DNA of 64,000 nt from Actinoallomurus spadix (GCF_024055725.1 NZ_JAMXMX010000016.1:113107-177106), one strand, 5' to 3'. Shown: positions 53,907 to 63,792, counted from the stretch's first letter. Notes: generated by a model from the sequence alone, not told the origin. A program made the numbers and translations.

Positions 53907-55619
53907 ATGCCCGCTCTCCCGTCCAGGGCCGCCATCGCCCGCCAACCGGCCGGGCGTCACCGCACAGTGTCGTCTCTGCTCAGTTCGATCGTCGGCATCA
54001 CTCTTACGACCGCGATCCTGACCGCCACGCCGCTCGCCCATGCCTCCGCCGACGCCATCCATCCCGGGCATGGAGCGCAGGCTTCGACCCTGGTCCGCAC
54101 AACGCTGGGTCCGATCATCGGACGCGACGAGGGCCGGTCGAGCGGGACGTACTCCTGGCTGGGGATCCCCTACGCCGAGCCGCCGGTGGGCCATCTGCGA
54201 TGGCGGCCGCCGGAGCCTCACCGGTCCTGGAAGGAGGTCCGCCGCGCTCAGCGGTACGGATCGGGCTGCACACAGCCGGGACGCTTCTTCAGCCCGTCCC
54301 CGAACGGGCCGTTCTACGACCTGTCAGTGCGTGATGGGCTGCAACAACCCGTCGGCGAGGAGGACTGCCTGACGCTGAACGTCTTTCGTCCGGCGACCTC
54401 GAAGCGCAACCTGCCCGTCGTGTTCTTCATCCACGGCGGAAGCAACGTCGTCGGCTATTCGGCGGATCCGATGTACGACGGGCGAGAGCTGGCCAAGCGC
54501 GCCCAGGCCGTGGTCGTCACCGTGAACTACCGAGTGGGAATCTTCGGCTGGCTGAACGCCGAAGGCCTGGGAGACGGCGACCCGCTCTCGACGTCCGGTA
54601 ACTTCGGCACCCTTGACCTCATCGAAGCGCTCCGGTTCGTCGACCGAAATGCCCGGCGGTTCGGTGGCGACTCCCACAACATCAGCGTCATGGGCCAGTC
54701 GGCGGGTGCGGTCGACGTCTGGTCCCTGCTCGTCTCCCCCCTGGCCCGCGGAATGGTCGATAAGGCGATCCCGCTCAGCGGCGGTCTGAGCACCGCAAAG
54801 GTGGCCAACGCCAGGGCTTACGCCGACCGTGTCATTCAGGCTGCGGAGAGCGACTATCCCTCTTCGGGCATGCGCGGCGTCGATCTGCTTCGTTCGCTGT
54901 CCGCCGACGACCTGGTGCGAGTGCTCGTCAAGCACAAGCTCGACGCAACGCCGGCGGTCATCGCGGACGGCACGGTGATCCCGTCGGACCCGTACGCCGT
55001 ACTCGAGTCCGGAGCCGATCGTGATGTGCCCGTGCTCGCCGGGAACACCCTTGAGGAGGGGAAGCTGTTCGGCAGTTCGATCGGGGCGCACAAGCCGAGT
55101 GACTACGACCGGTTCACACTGCAGTACTCGTTCGATCCCGACGAACCCGGCGCCCTGACCGTCTCCGATCTTCTCAAGGACCAATATCTCCCGGTCGACA
55201 AGCCCGGTGGCTGGAACGACGCTGCCGCGGCACTGACCGAGTCGATCTTCACGGGGATCAACCGCGATTCACTGGACGCATTGGCTCGCAGCGGGAACCG
55301 ATCGCTCTACCATTACAGGTTCGACTGGAACCAGGAGCCAGCGCCCTTCGATCAGGTGTACGGCGCCGTGCATGCGATCGATCTGCCGTTCGTGTTCCAC
55401 AATTTCGGGCGCAACGTGTTCTCGTACGCCTTCAGCCGGCAGAACCGGCCCGGACGACTCGAGTTGTCGGACCTGATGATCGCCGGCGTCCGGAGCTTCC
55501 TCACCACCGGATCACCGCAGCACCGCGGACTCGGTCGTACCTGGGACCGGTGGCCGGCGAGCCTGGTGGTCGACGCGGACGATCAGCACGTCCATCTCGG
55601 GTCGGTGACCGATGGGTGA
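53907..55619 (+). CDS. Secreted type B carboxylesterase
   Basis: A 570-residue exported esterase of the carboxylesterase type B family. After a signal region (ITLTTAILTATPLAHASA) the domain shows GIPYAEPPVGHLRWRPPEP, EDCLTLNVFRP, the oxyanion HGGSN and the nucleophile elbow GQSAGAVDVW. The Glu lies in TLEEGKLFG and the His in GAVHAIDLPFVF, completing the Ser-Glu-His triad. ATG 53907 follows AAGGAG by 10 bases; upstream frames have no binding site. It is divergent from the tannase-like gene and 97 bp ahead of the acyl-CoA synthetase. Confidence 0.85.
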   Translation: MPALPSRAAIARQPAGRHRTVSSLLSSIVGITLTTAILTATPLAHASADAIHPGHGAQASTLVRTTLGPIIGRDEGRSSGTYSWLGIPYAEPPVGHLRWRPPEPHRSWKEVRRAQRYGSGCTQPGRFFSPSPNGPFYDLSVRDGLQQPVGEEDCLTLNVFRPATSKRNLPVVFFIHGGSNVVGYSADPMYDGRELAKRAQAVVVTVNYRVGIFGWLNAEGLGDGDPLSTSGNFGTLDLIEALRFVDRNARRFGGDSHNISVMGQSAGAVDVWSLLVSPLARGMVDKAIPLSGGLSTAKVANARAYADRVIQAAESDYPSSGMRGVDLLRSLSADDLVRVLVKHKLDATPAVIADGTVIPSDPYAVLESGADRDVPVLAGNTLEEGKLFGSSIGAHKPSDYDRFTLQYSFDPDEPGALTVSDLLKDQYLPVDKPGGWNDAAAALTESIFTGINRDSLDALARSGNRSLYHYRFDWNQEPAPFDQVYGAVHAIDLPFVFHNFGRNVFSYAFSRQNRPGRLELSDLMIAGVRSFLTTGSPQHRGLGRTWDRWPASLVVDADDQHVHLGSVTDG

Positions 55620-55716
55620 GGACACTGTCCGCCTGACGACGGCCCGGGTCCGCCTCGCGGTGAAGACCTGATCGAGAGCGGGATCGACGGGGACGGCCTC
55701 ACCGGAACGGAGAATC

Positions 55717-57342
55717 GTGCGCGGGTTGATGCAGGACGGGTCGCTGGACATCGGCGTGTTGCTACGGCGCGCAGATCTGGGCTTCCGCCACAAGCGCGTC
55801 GTGACGGCGACCGCGTCGGGCGAGGTCATCTCGACCTGGGGCGAAGTGATGGACCGCGCGCGGCGGCTCTCCGCCGTGCTCGACGTCCTGGAGGTTCCAC
55901 GCTCGGCGCGTGTCGCCACCTTCGGCTGGAACAGCCAGCGCCATGTCGAGTTGTACCTGGGTGTTCCGTCGGCCGGCCGCATCCTCCACACGATCAATCA
56001 CCGGCTCTTCACTCGCGACGTGGCGCACATCATGTCCGACGCGGCCGACGACGTCGTCTTCGTCGATCGGTCGCTGCTGGGCACGGTGTGGGACGTCGTC
56101 CGTTCCACCGCGACGGTTCGCTGGATCGTTGTGATGGACGATGGCGGCGAGGAGGAGATCCCTGCCGATCCGCGCGTGGTCGACTACGAGGCGCTCCTCG
56201 CGCGGTGCCCGGAGCCGGCACCGGCGGTGCGCGTCGATGAGAACGACGCCGCGAGCCTGTGCTACACCTCCGGCACGACCGGGCGGCCGAGAGGTGTCCT
56301 GTACAGCCATCGGTCCATCGTTCTGCACGCGCTGCTGTTGCTGGGGGCCGACAGCTTCGCCATCTCCGAGCGGGATGTCGTCATGCCTGTGGTGCCGATG
56401 TTCCATGTGAACGCCTGGGGGCTGCCTTACGCGGCGATGCTCGCCGGCGCCGACCTCGTACTCCCGGGCCCGGCGATGGCCCCAGAGAACCTCATCCGGC
56501 AGCTCTCCCGGCATCGCGTGACGTTCTCGGCCGGCGTCCCGGCGATCTGGCGCGCTCTGGAGCCACTTCTGGGCACCGCGGATCTTTCGTCGCTGCGGAT
56601 GGTGGTCAGCGGCGGGAGCGCCCTGCCGGACGCGCTGTCGGAGGCGTGGGCGCGAGCGACCGGCGTGCCGATCACGAGTTCATGGGGGATGACCGAGACG
56701 AGCCCGCTCGTCGCATGCGGCCGCGTGTCATCCGCGCACGACGCGCTCCCGGCCGATGATCGCCGGCGGTTGCGCGGACAGCCGGGGCCGACGGTGCCGT
56801 TGGTCGACGTACGGATCGTGGACGCCGACGGGCGGCCCGTCGAGCGGGACGGCGTTTCGTCGGGCGAGCTCCAGGTGGCCGGGCCTACGATCGCGGCCCG
56901 CTACTTCGGCGCCGATCCGGGAACGTCGTCCTTCACCGACGACGGCTGGCTGCGTACGGGTGACGTCGCGACGCTCGACGCGTTCGGCTACCTGCGCATC
57001 GTCGACCGTACCAAGGACATGATCAAGTCCGGTGGGGAGTGGATCTCGTCGGTCACGGTCGAGAACGAACTCATGGCGCATCCCGCCGTGCGGGAGGCAG
57101 CGGTGGTGGGCGTCACCGACGACCGCTGGGGCGAGCGACCGTGGGCGTATGTCGTACTCGCGGCGGGGGAGGAGATCGACGAGACGGGCCTGCGCCGGCA
57201 CCTGCGCGAGCGGGTCGCCTCGTGGTGGGTCCCGGATCGCTTCCTGATCATCGATGAGATCCCCAGGACGGCGACGGGCAAGTTCTCGAAGGTGGCGTTG
57301 CGCGATCTCGCCGAGTCCACCGCCGCCTCGCAGCCGCTGTGA
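55717..57342 (+). CDS. Acyl-CoA synthetase (AMP-forming)
   Basis: A 541-residue ANL-superfamily enzyme that adenylates a carboxylate and transfers it to CoA. Motifs are YTSGTTGRPRGV, a HxNxWG substrate region (FHVNAWGLPY), SSWGMTETSP, GWLRTGDVA, VDRTKDMIKSGGEWIS and PRTATGKFSKVALR with the catalytic Lys. The pattern is that of medium/long-chain fatty acyl- and aryl-CoA ligases; which acid is open. GGAGA lies 4 bases before GTG 55717. With two secreted esterases and an acid-type transporter alongside, it likely activates the imported acid. Confidence 0.9.
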   Translation: MRGLMQDGSLDIGVLLRRADLGFRHKRVVTATASGEVISTWGEVMDRARRLSAVLDVLEVPRSARVATFGWNSQRHVELYLGVPSAGRILHTINHRLFTRDVAHIMSDAADDVVFVDRSLLGTVWDVVRSTATVRWIVVMDDGGEEEIPADPRVVDYEALLARCPEPAPAVRVDENDAASLCYTSGTTGRPRGVLYSHRSIVLHALLLLGADSFAISERDVVMPVVPMFHVNAWGLPYAAMLAGADLVLPGPAMAPENLIRQLSRHRVTFSAGVPAIWRALEPLLGTADLSSLRMVVSGGSALPDALSEAWARATGVPITSSWGMTETSPLVACGRVSSAHDALPADDRRRLRGQPGPTVPLVDVRIVDADGRPVERDGVSSGELQVAGPTIAARYFGADPGTSSFTDDGWLRTGDVATLDAFGYLRIVDRTKDMIKSGGEWISSVTVENELMAHPAVREAAVVGVTDDRWGERPWAYVVLAAGEEIDETGLRRHLRERVASWWVPDRFLIIDEIPRTATGKFSKVALRDLAESTAASQPL

Positions 57343-57434
57343 CGGCTGGTGTGGCCGTCGGTGATGCCCGGCGACGATTCCGTACGGTCGCGAGTGCTCG
57401 GCTTGCCGTCGGCACTGGCTGCATGACAGCGGCC

Positions 57435-60400
57435 CTAGGACGTCGGGGTGCCGTAGACGCTGACTTCGGTGAGGTGGAAGGTGGCGTTGGCGGTGTTGCC
57501 GAGGCCGGTCACCCGGACGTATCGGGCCTTGGCCTCGGTGTTCATCGTGTCGCCCGCGTCGGTGGCGGGGTTCGGCCCGTTCCGGCCGCCGAGGGTGAAC
57601 CAGTGGGTGCCGTCGGTGCTGCCCTCCAGCCGGTAGGTGTAGTAACGGGTGCGGTCGACGTAGTTGCGGACGTTGATGCGGGAGACGTCGTCGACCGCTC
57701 CGAGGTCGACCTGCCACCAGGTCTGGCCGTACGTCATCGGCCCGCCCCAGTACGGGGAGTTGGCGCGGCTGCCGTCGTTGGCGGCCTCGGCCGGGTGGCC
57801 GGACTCCGACGACAGTGCGGTCACCGGCTTGTGGAGGCTTTGCAGGACGTCGCCGGACCCGTCGCGGGAGGTGTCGGGCGCGTCGGCGATGCCGCCGGCG
57901 AAGAGGGCGATCGCCTCCTGCGCGGTGTGGGCGTTGACCGCGCTGACGAACATCCCGACGTCCTGCGTGCCCGACGCGCCGGCGACCGTGCCGGATCCGA
58001 TCACGGTCCAGTTCTTGTCGTCGGAGCTGCAGGAGCCGGTCACGCGGCCGCCGTCCGTGCGCAGCCGCACGTGGACCTCGCCGGCGGTGAACCCGCCGAC
58101 CTCGGTCATGTGATCGAGGCCGCCGTCGCCGTCGGCGTCATAGGAGAAGACGCAGCCGTGCTCGGGTGTGACGGCGATGTCGGCGTACCCGGCGGACCCG
58201 GTCTTGGACAGGTCGTTGCTGACGACGAGGCCGGCGCGGGTCCACGGGGACGCCCCGTCCAGCCTGGTCACCTTCGTGGACACCGCGTGACCCGAGGTGA
58301 GCCCGCCGCCCTTGTAGACGGTCGCGAGTTCGTTGGTGGCGTCCCACATGTCCTTGCCACCGGCGGCGATGCCCGTCGTATCGCCCGTTCGCGCGAACGC
58401 GGCCGGTGCGGAGGCGGCCGTCCTGTACGGCGCCGTGACCGTACTTCCGCCGACCATGAGGAGGGAGTGCGCGGTCGCCCGTCCGGACGCGCCCGCGGCG
58501 GTACGCCAGGAGGCCGTGGCGTTCAGGTCGGGCAGGGAACCGGCCGCGGCGTCGGCCGGGGCGGTCACCGTCCAGGTCGCGGTCGCGGTCTTGCCGGGAT
58601 CGACGTCGTTCCCGGGGCCGGTGGCGCGGGTCGCGGGGCGGACGGCGTAGCCGGGTGGCGCGGTCAACGCGAAGCCCACCTTGTGGGCGGTGCTCAGCGC
58701 CGAGTCGCTCGTGAAGGTCGCGGTGACGTGGACGGTACCGCCCGGGGTGACGCCCTTCCGGTCGGAGGTGAGGGTCAGCACCCCGGACGCCTCGTAAGCC
58801 GCCTTCGTGGCCAGCCGGTAGGCGTCGCCGTGCGGTACGGCCGCGTAGCGGGTGCCCGCGTGCGCCCAGTTCTCGGCGACCGCGCGCCAGTCGATCGGCT
58901 GCGGCTCGGCACCGGTCTTCAACGCGTCCTTCAGCACGCCGAAGAACATCCTCCAGCGCGCGGCGTAGTAGCCGCCGACCAGGCCGTTGAAGTCCCGGCG
59001 CGCATAGTCCTGAATCCCGGGGCTCTCGGTCTGCCACAGTGTCACCAGCGACTTCAGGTCGTAGTCGAGGGTCGCGGCCTCCTCCGGGTTCGCGGCCTGG
59101 CGGGCCGCCTCCCGCTGCCACGTGCCGAGCAGGAAGTGCGGATCGGCGCCGAGCACCTCGTCCATCAGCTTCATCTCGGCCATCCACCGGTCGGTGAGTC
59201 GCCCGAAGGCGGCGCCGTCGCGGTCGCGATAGGCGGCGAGAATCCGCGGCAGGAGTGCTCTGCTGCGGTTGGCGAGCACCTGACGAGTGACATCGACGAG
59301 GTCGTAGCGGTACGCGTCGGAGTGGCGCAGCCGCGGATCGACCTGAAGCAGCTCGTGCAGCGCCTTCTCGAACTCGGCGGGGTCGTACTGCAGCGCCGCC
59401 TGCCCGGTGTCGGTGAGGCTCGGCTGGTCGTCGAACAGGGCGGTCACGTGCCGGGTGTCCTTGCCCGCAGGCCAGGAGTACGCCGTGTGCTCGATGATCC
59501 GCCAGGCCGCCACGGCGTGCGGGTCGGCGGCACCGTAGCGGGCGGTGGCGTACTCGGCGAACCAGGCGTCCATGTCGACCGGGCCGTTCTCCCACGGCAG
59601 GTCGGCGAAGAACTCCACCGCGGCCGGGTTGTTGTCGATGGCCTCGGGCATCAGTGCGATGCCGTTCATGGCGTTTCCCGGTTTGGCGCGCCAGGCGTTG
59701 AACTTGTCGTTCCACACGGTGAGGCCGGCACCGAAGTTCTGGTGGCCGCCGAAGTTCCAGATCGTGCCGAAGGCGTACTGAGTGCCGAGGAAGTCCTTGT
59801 CGCGGTCGGTGATGCCGGGCTGTTCGCTGAGGCCGTCGACGATGAACATCTTCGATCGGTCGACCGCCTGGAGCGTCGCCGGAAGGGGGTTGCTCTGCCA
59901 GCCGAGGATCACCCAGATCGCACCCGGGTGGGCAGCCTCGAGCGCGTCCTGGACGGCCTTCGACGCCGGGCCCACCGGTACCGACCCGGCGGTGCCACCC
60001 TCGTGCAGCAGGTCCATCTTGTACATCGTGGAGGTGCCGAAAAGCTCGGTCTGTGCCTGGTAAAACGCCGCCGCTACCTTGCCGAACTGCGGGCCGGTCG
60101 GGTCGAGCCAGTCGGGACGCCGCAGGCCGTTCCAGGTGCCCTGCGGGACGGTGTTCGCCCCGGGGTTCCGCGTGGCGAAGTCGGTCGGGACCGTGCCGTA
60201 GTAGCCGGGCAGCACCGGCGTCATGCCCAGTTCGCGCAGCCGGTCGATGATGCGCCGGGCGAGCGCGACGCGACGGTCGATCAGTTGCTGGGAGATCGGT
60301 GAGCCGGTGCAGCACATGTTCTGCAACAGCCACCACGCCTGGTGGGCCGGCTCGGGGATCCACTTGCGCATGTCCGCCGCGCTGTAGCCGAACTGCTGGA

Positions 60401-60989
60401 AGGCCTGCTCGTAGACGGCCTCCTGCCCCCCGTAGACCAGCATCTGGTCGATGCCGAGAAGTGCGAGCACGTCGATGCGATGTTCCCACTCCGGCCAGCT
60501 CAGGTACGCGCCGGCGTATCCCTCATTCGTGTCGTTGAGCGCGAACCGGTTGGCGACCGACGCGTCCTGCGCGATCGGTGCGGACGGCAGCGGCAACCGC
60601 GCGGGAAGGTCGAGTTGCGAACCGCCGATGGAGACGTTGGCGTGCGCGACCTTGCGCAGGTACCAGCCGAACCCGGTGAGCTGTACGGCGGGGGAGGTGC
60701 CCGCGACCACCAGGTGCCCGCCCTCGGCGGAGACCTGGAAACGGTCGGCGCCCGTGCCCTTGTCGATCGTCCGGAGCGTGACCTGGCCGGCCCGGCTCTT
60801 CCCGAGGATTCGCTCCAGTGCCTGGGCGGCCGGTCCGTCGTCACGCGCGGCGGCCGTCGCGCGGGCGGGTTCCGCCGTCGCCGGTGGCGCCACGGCCAGG
60901 GGGGCGACCAGCGTCGCCGCCAGTGCGGCGATGAGTGTACGGGATCGGCGCCTGCTGCCCGATCGTCTTTCCAGCCGTCGGCCTGACAC
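57435..60989 (-). CDS. Secreted GH89 alpha-N-acetylglucosaminidase
   Basis: A 1184-residue exported enzyme. A signal peptide ends near residue 40 (PPATAEPA). The N-terminal NAGLU domain runs to about 135, the TIM barrel to about 470 (ALNDTNEGYAGAY, VLALLGIDQML, DLLHEGG, and LMPEAIDNNPAAVEF with a likely catalytic Glu), and an all-helical domain to about 745. A NEW3-like domain near 765-850 is followed by a beta-sandwich with WDATNELATVYKG and a C-terminal F5/8 type C domain (WWQVDLGAVDDVSRINVRNYVDRTRYYTYRLEGS). It releases terminal alpha-GlcNAc from glycans. GTG 60989 follows GGAGGTG by about 10 bases. It is divergent from a ROK regulator. Confidence 0.92.
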   Translation of the reverse strand: MSGRRLERRSGSRRRSRTLIAALAATLVAPLAVAPPATAEPARATAAARDDGPAAQALERILGKSRAGQVTLRTIDKGTGADRFQVSAEGGHLVVAGTSPAVQLTGFGWYLRKVAHANVSIGGSQLDLPARLPLPSAPIAQDASVANRFALNDTNEGYAGAYLSWPEWEHRIDVLALLGIDQMLVYGGQEAVYEQAFQQFGYSAADMRKWIPEPAHQAWWLLQNMCCTGSPISQQLIDRRVALARRIIDRLRELGMTPVLPGYYGTVPTDFATRNPGANTVPQGTWNGLRRPDWLDPTGPQFGKVAAAFYQAQTELFGTSTMYKMDLLHEGGTAGSVPVGPASKAVQDALEAAHPGAIWVILGWQSNPLPATLQAVDRSKMFIVDGLSEQPGITDRDKDFLGTQYAFGTIWNFGGHQNFGAGLTVWNDKFNAWRAKPGNAMNGIALMPEAIDNNPAAVEFFADLPWENGPVDMDAWFAEYATARYGAADPHAVAAWRIIEHTAYSWPAGKDTRHVTALFDDQPSLTDTGQAALQYDPAEFEKALHELLQVDPRLRHSDAYRYDLVDVTRQVLANRSRALLPRILAAYRDRDGAAFGRLTDRWMAEMKLMDEVLGADPHFLLGTWQREAARQAANPEEAATLDYDLKSLVTLWQTESPGIQDYARRDFNGLVGGYYAARWRMFFGVLKDALKTGAEPQPIDWRAVAENWAHAGTRYAAVPHGDAYRLATKAAYEASGVLTLTSDRKGVTPGGTVHVTATFTSDSALSTAHKVGFALTAPPGYAVRPATRATGPGNDVDPGKTATATWTVTAPADAAAGSLPDLNATASWRTAAGASGRATAHSLLMVGGSTVTAPYRTAASAPAAFARTGDTTGIAAGGKDMWDATNELATVYKGGGLTSGHAVSTKVTRLDGASPWTRAGLVVSNDLSKTGSAGYADIAVTPEHGCVFSYDADGDGGLDHMTEVGGFTAGEVHVRLRTDGGRVTGSCSSDDKNWTVIGSGTVAGASGTQDVGMFVSAVNAHTAQEAIALFAGGIADAPDTSRDGSGDVLQSLHKPVTALSSESGHPAEAANDGSRANSPYWGGPMTYGQTWWQVDLGAVDDVSRINVRNYVDRTRYYTYRLEGSTDGTHWFTLGGRNGPNPATDAGDTMNTEAKARYVRVTGLGNTANATFHLTEVSVYGTPTS

Positions 60990-61014
60990 GATGGTGGCAC
61001 CTCCACCGAAGGGT

Positions 61015-61037
61015 GTTTATTAAGGTCTTTACAAAAC
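61015..61037. promoter_or_regulatory. Imperfect operator between GH89 and ROK genes
   Basis: GTTTATTAA and TTACAAAAC-type arms form an imperfect inverted repeat at 61015-61037 in an otherwise GC-rich gap, 67 bp before the ROK start and 25 bp before the GH89 start. It is a plausible ROK repressor site controlling both genes. Confidence 0.45.
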
Positions 61038-61104
61038 CTCGCATTCATAATGTGCAAGCGGGTCTCCGCGGTCAAGAGGGCCAGTGGATCTTTCGGAGGG
61101 ACCA

Positions 61105-62292
61105 ATGGGAGACGAGCGTGCGGCCGGCACTCCCGTTCTGCGCCGCCTCAACACCGCTTCCGTGCTGCGCGCGGTGCGCGACTGCGCACCCGACCCCGTA
61201 CGGCTGGCCGAACTGGTCAAGCTGACCGGCCTCACCCGTCCTACCGTCGGCCAGGCGGTGGAGGACCTGGTCGAGGCGGGCTGGGTCCAGCACCACCACC
61301 CGGCCGCCGCCTCCCGGAAGGGCGGCCGTCCGGCCGTCCGCGTCTCCCTCCGGGGCCGCGCCGCGCCCGTGCTGGGCCTCGACGTCGGCCCGCACACGGT
61401 CAGCGCGGGGATCGACGACCTGGCCGGCCGCCGCCTGGCCGCGGTGCGCCGATCAGTCGACCACAACAAGGCCAGCCGCGTCCTGACCGTGGTCGACGCG
61501 GTCATCGCGCGCACCCTCGAGGAGGCCGGCCTCGAAGCGGACGAGATCGCCGCGGTGGTCGTCGCCACCCCCGGGATCGTCGACTCCGGCTCTGGCCGGA
61601 TCCTCCTGGCGCCCAGCGTCTCGGGATGGACCTCGGTGAACCTCTCCGATCATCTCCGCGACCGGTTCCGCTGCCCGGTGCGGGTGGAGAACGACGCCAA
61701 CCTCGCCGCCCTGGCCGTCGCGAGGGAACGGTCCGGGCCCGGCACTCTGCTGGCCGTCCAATGGGGAGAGCGGCTCGGCGCCGGCGTCGTGATCGACGGA
61801 CGTCTCCACCGGGGTACCGGAGCGGCGGGCGAGATCGGCTTCATCCGGCCACCCGGTCGTGTCCCCGACACCGACGACGGCAGGGGCCCCCTCGAACGCG
61901 CCATCGGCGCCGAGGCCATCACCGAACAGGCCCGTCGGGCCGCCCGCGCGCACCCCGAATCGGTCCTGTGCGACGGCCCGATCGACGCCGCCGCCGTCTT
62001 CGCCGCGGCCACCGCCGGGGACGCGGTGGCCGAGCACGTCGTGGACGACGTCGCCAGGACCTTCGCCCAGGCCATCGCGCCGGCCGTCCTGGTCCTGGCC
62101 CCCGACGCGGTCGTGATCGGCGGCGGGGTGGCCCGCGCCGGAACCGTCCTGCTCGCGGCCATCACCCGGCACCTGGCCGATCTGACCCTCACCCCACCCG
62201 ACGTGGGGATCTCCGGTCTGGCCGAGGACACGATCCTGACCGGCGCCCTGCGCATGGCCCTGGACGACGTCTGGCGCCGGCTCCCCGCCTGA
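61105..62292 (+). CDS. ROK-family transcriptional regulator
   Basis: A 395-residue repressor of the NagC/XylR group. A winged helix (LNTASVLRAVRDCAPDPVRL, then ELVKLTGLTRPTVGQAVEDLVEAGWV) fills residues 14-63. The sugar-kinase-like domain has LGLDVGPHTVSAG, VVVATPGIVD, VENDANLAALA with the sugar-binding Asp, and the GAAGEIGFI loop. The usual C-x-C-G-x-x-G-C zinc motif after that loop is absent. GGAGGG lies 5 bases before ATG 61105. GlcNAc or a derived sugar from the divergent GH89 enzyme is the natural inducer. Confidence 0.9.
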   Translation: MGDERAAGTPVLRRLNTASVLRAVRDCAPDPVRLAELVKLTGLTRPTVGQAVEDLVEAGWVQHHHPAAASRKGGRPAVRVSLRGRAAPVLGLDVGPHTVSAGIDDLAGRRLAAVRRSVDHNKASRVLTVVDAVIARTLEEAGLEADEIAAVVVATPGIVDSGSGRILLAPSVSGWTSVNLSDHLRDRFRCPVRVENDANLAALAVARERSGPGTLLAVQWGERLGAGVVIDGRLHRGTGAAGEIGFIRPPGRVPDTDDGRGPLERAIGAEAITEQARRAARAHPESVLCDGPIDAAAVFAAATAGDAVAEHVVDDVARTFAQAIAPAVLVLAPDAVVIGGGVARAGTVLLAAITRHLADLTLTPPDVGISGLAEDTILTGALRMALDDVWRRLPA

Positions 62293-62388
62293 CGACCGCT
62301 GAACCGAGCCCGGAGTACGACTCGGGGTAACCGCGGGCAGGCAGGCCGGCCCGAGATCGCCGGACGGCCGAGCCGCTGCTGGAATATC

Positions 62389-63792
62389 TCAGTGGTACAC
62401 GGGACCACGCCGTCGAGGCGCCAGAATGGCGGGCGCGCCGGCCTTCGCCGTGGGCCCGGGCGACGGCTCCGCCAGTTCTGCGCGCAGCGCGTTCAGGAGC
62501 AGGTCCGCGGTGTCGCGGCTGAAGCCGTTGCGGATCACCATGCGCATCACGGCTACGTCGCCGAGGGCGTCGGGTAGGTGGTAGGCGGGTAGCTGCCACC
62601 CGTGTTTGCGCATCCGCTCGTGTATGTCGAATACGGTCGTGGCCGCGTCGGGCCGCGTCCGCAACGCCACGACCGGCAGATGGGTTCCGTCGGAGATGAC
62701 CTCCAGCGCGGGCATCTTCGCGAGCTGTTCGGCCAGATAGGACGCGACATCACGGGAGGCCTGCTGCACCGCGCGGTAGCCGTCGAACCCGAGGCGCAGG
62801 AAGGTGTAGTACTGCGCCACCACCGGGGCGCCTGATCGGGAGAAGTTGAGCGTGAAGGTGGGCACGCTGCCGCCGAGCAGCTCGCAATCGAAGATCAGCT
62901 CCTTTGGCAGCGCCTTCTTGTCGCGCCAGATGATCCACCCGATGCCCGGGTAGACCAGCCCGAATTTGTGGCCCGAGGTGTTGATGGACAGCACCCGGGG
63001 CACCCGGAAGTCCCACACCAGGTCGGGCTCGAGGAACGGAGCGATGAAACCGCCCACCGCGGCATCGACGTGCAGCGGCACGTCCACTCCCCGCTCGGCC
63101 TGGAGCCGATCCAGCGCGGACGCCATCTCGGCCACCGGGTCGTAGATCCCCAGCGCGCTGGACCCGAGAATGGCCACCGCGCCGATGGTGTTCTCGTCGC
63201 AGGCGCTCGCCACCTCGGACGGATCGACGGTGAAGCCGGGTTCCCGGATCGGCACGTAGCGCGGCTCGACGTCCCAGTAGCGGCAGAATTTCGGCCAACA
63301 GGTGTGCACCACGCTGGGCATCACCAGATTGGGCCTGTCCGTCGGCAGGCCCTGAGCTCGCCGCCGCGCACGCCAGTTGAACTTCATCGCCAGCCCGGCC
63401 AGCATCGTGGCCTCGCTGGAGCCGCTGGTCGAGCACCCGACACCGTCGGTGCCCGGGTCGTTCCAGAGGTCGGCCAGCATGTTCACGCACCGTGTCTCCA
63501 GTTCCGCCGTCTGGGCGTACTGGTCGTGGTCCACCAGGTTGCGGTCCAGAGAGTCGGCGATCAGGTCTTTGGCCTGGGGCTCCATCCAGGTGGTGCAGTA
63601 GGTGGCGAGGTTGAGACGGGCGTTGGAGTCCAGCATGATCTCGTCCCGGACCAGCGCGGCGGCCGCATCCGGTGCCATCGGACCGGGCGCCAGCCGGTAG
63701 CGCGGCACCCCGCTCGCCGGCACGAGCCCGCTGTACAGCGGATTCACGGCCAGATCCATGTGCCGACGCTCGCGATGCACCTGCTTGACCAT
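62389..63792 (-). CDS. gadB: Glutamate decarboxylase
   Basis: A 467-residue PLP enzyme, the length of E. coli GadB, that converts glutamate to GABA and consumes a proton. The sequence has CSTSGSSEATMLAGLAMKF, HVDAAVGGFIAPF and SINTSGHKFGLVYPGIGW with the PLP Lys, plus FTLNFSRSGAPVVAQYY. No membrane segment. ATG 63792 is chosen because GGGAG lies 9 bases upstream and it gives the family length; the upstream frame opening adds 27 unlike residues. No gadC-type antiporter is in the window. A palindrome at 63865-63882 lies about 75 bp upstream. Confidence 0.93.
   Translation of the reverse strand: MVKQVHRERRHMDLAVNPLYSGLVPASGVPRYRLAPGPMAPDAAAALVRDEIMLDSNARLNLATYCTTWMEPQAKDLIADSLDRNLVDHDQYAQTAELETRCVNMLADLWNDPGTDGVGCSTSGSSEATMLAGLAMKFNWRARRRAQGLPTDRPNLVMPSVVHTCWPKFCRYWDVEPRYVPIREPGFTVDPSEVASACDENTIGAVAILGSSALGIYDPVAEMASALDRLQAERGVDVPLHVDAAVGGFIAPFLEPDLVWDFRVPRVLSINTSGHKFGLVYPGIGWIIWRDKKALPKELIFDCELLGGSVPTFTLNFSRSGAPVVAQYYTFLRLGFDGYRAVQQASRDVASYLAEQLAKMPALEVISDGTHLPVVALRTRPDAATTVFDIHERMRKHGWQLPAYHLPDALGDVAVMRMVIRNGFSRDTADLLLNALRAELAEPSPGPTAKAGAPAILAPRRRGPVYH

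Noticed and set aside
57339..60302. A 987-codon open frame on the plus strand across the GH89 gene
   Set aside because: It mirrors the GH89 codons, is rich in G, V, R and A with no domain, and has no start context. Long antisense frames are usual in GC-rich DNA.
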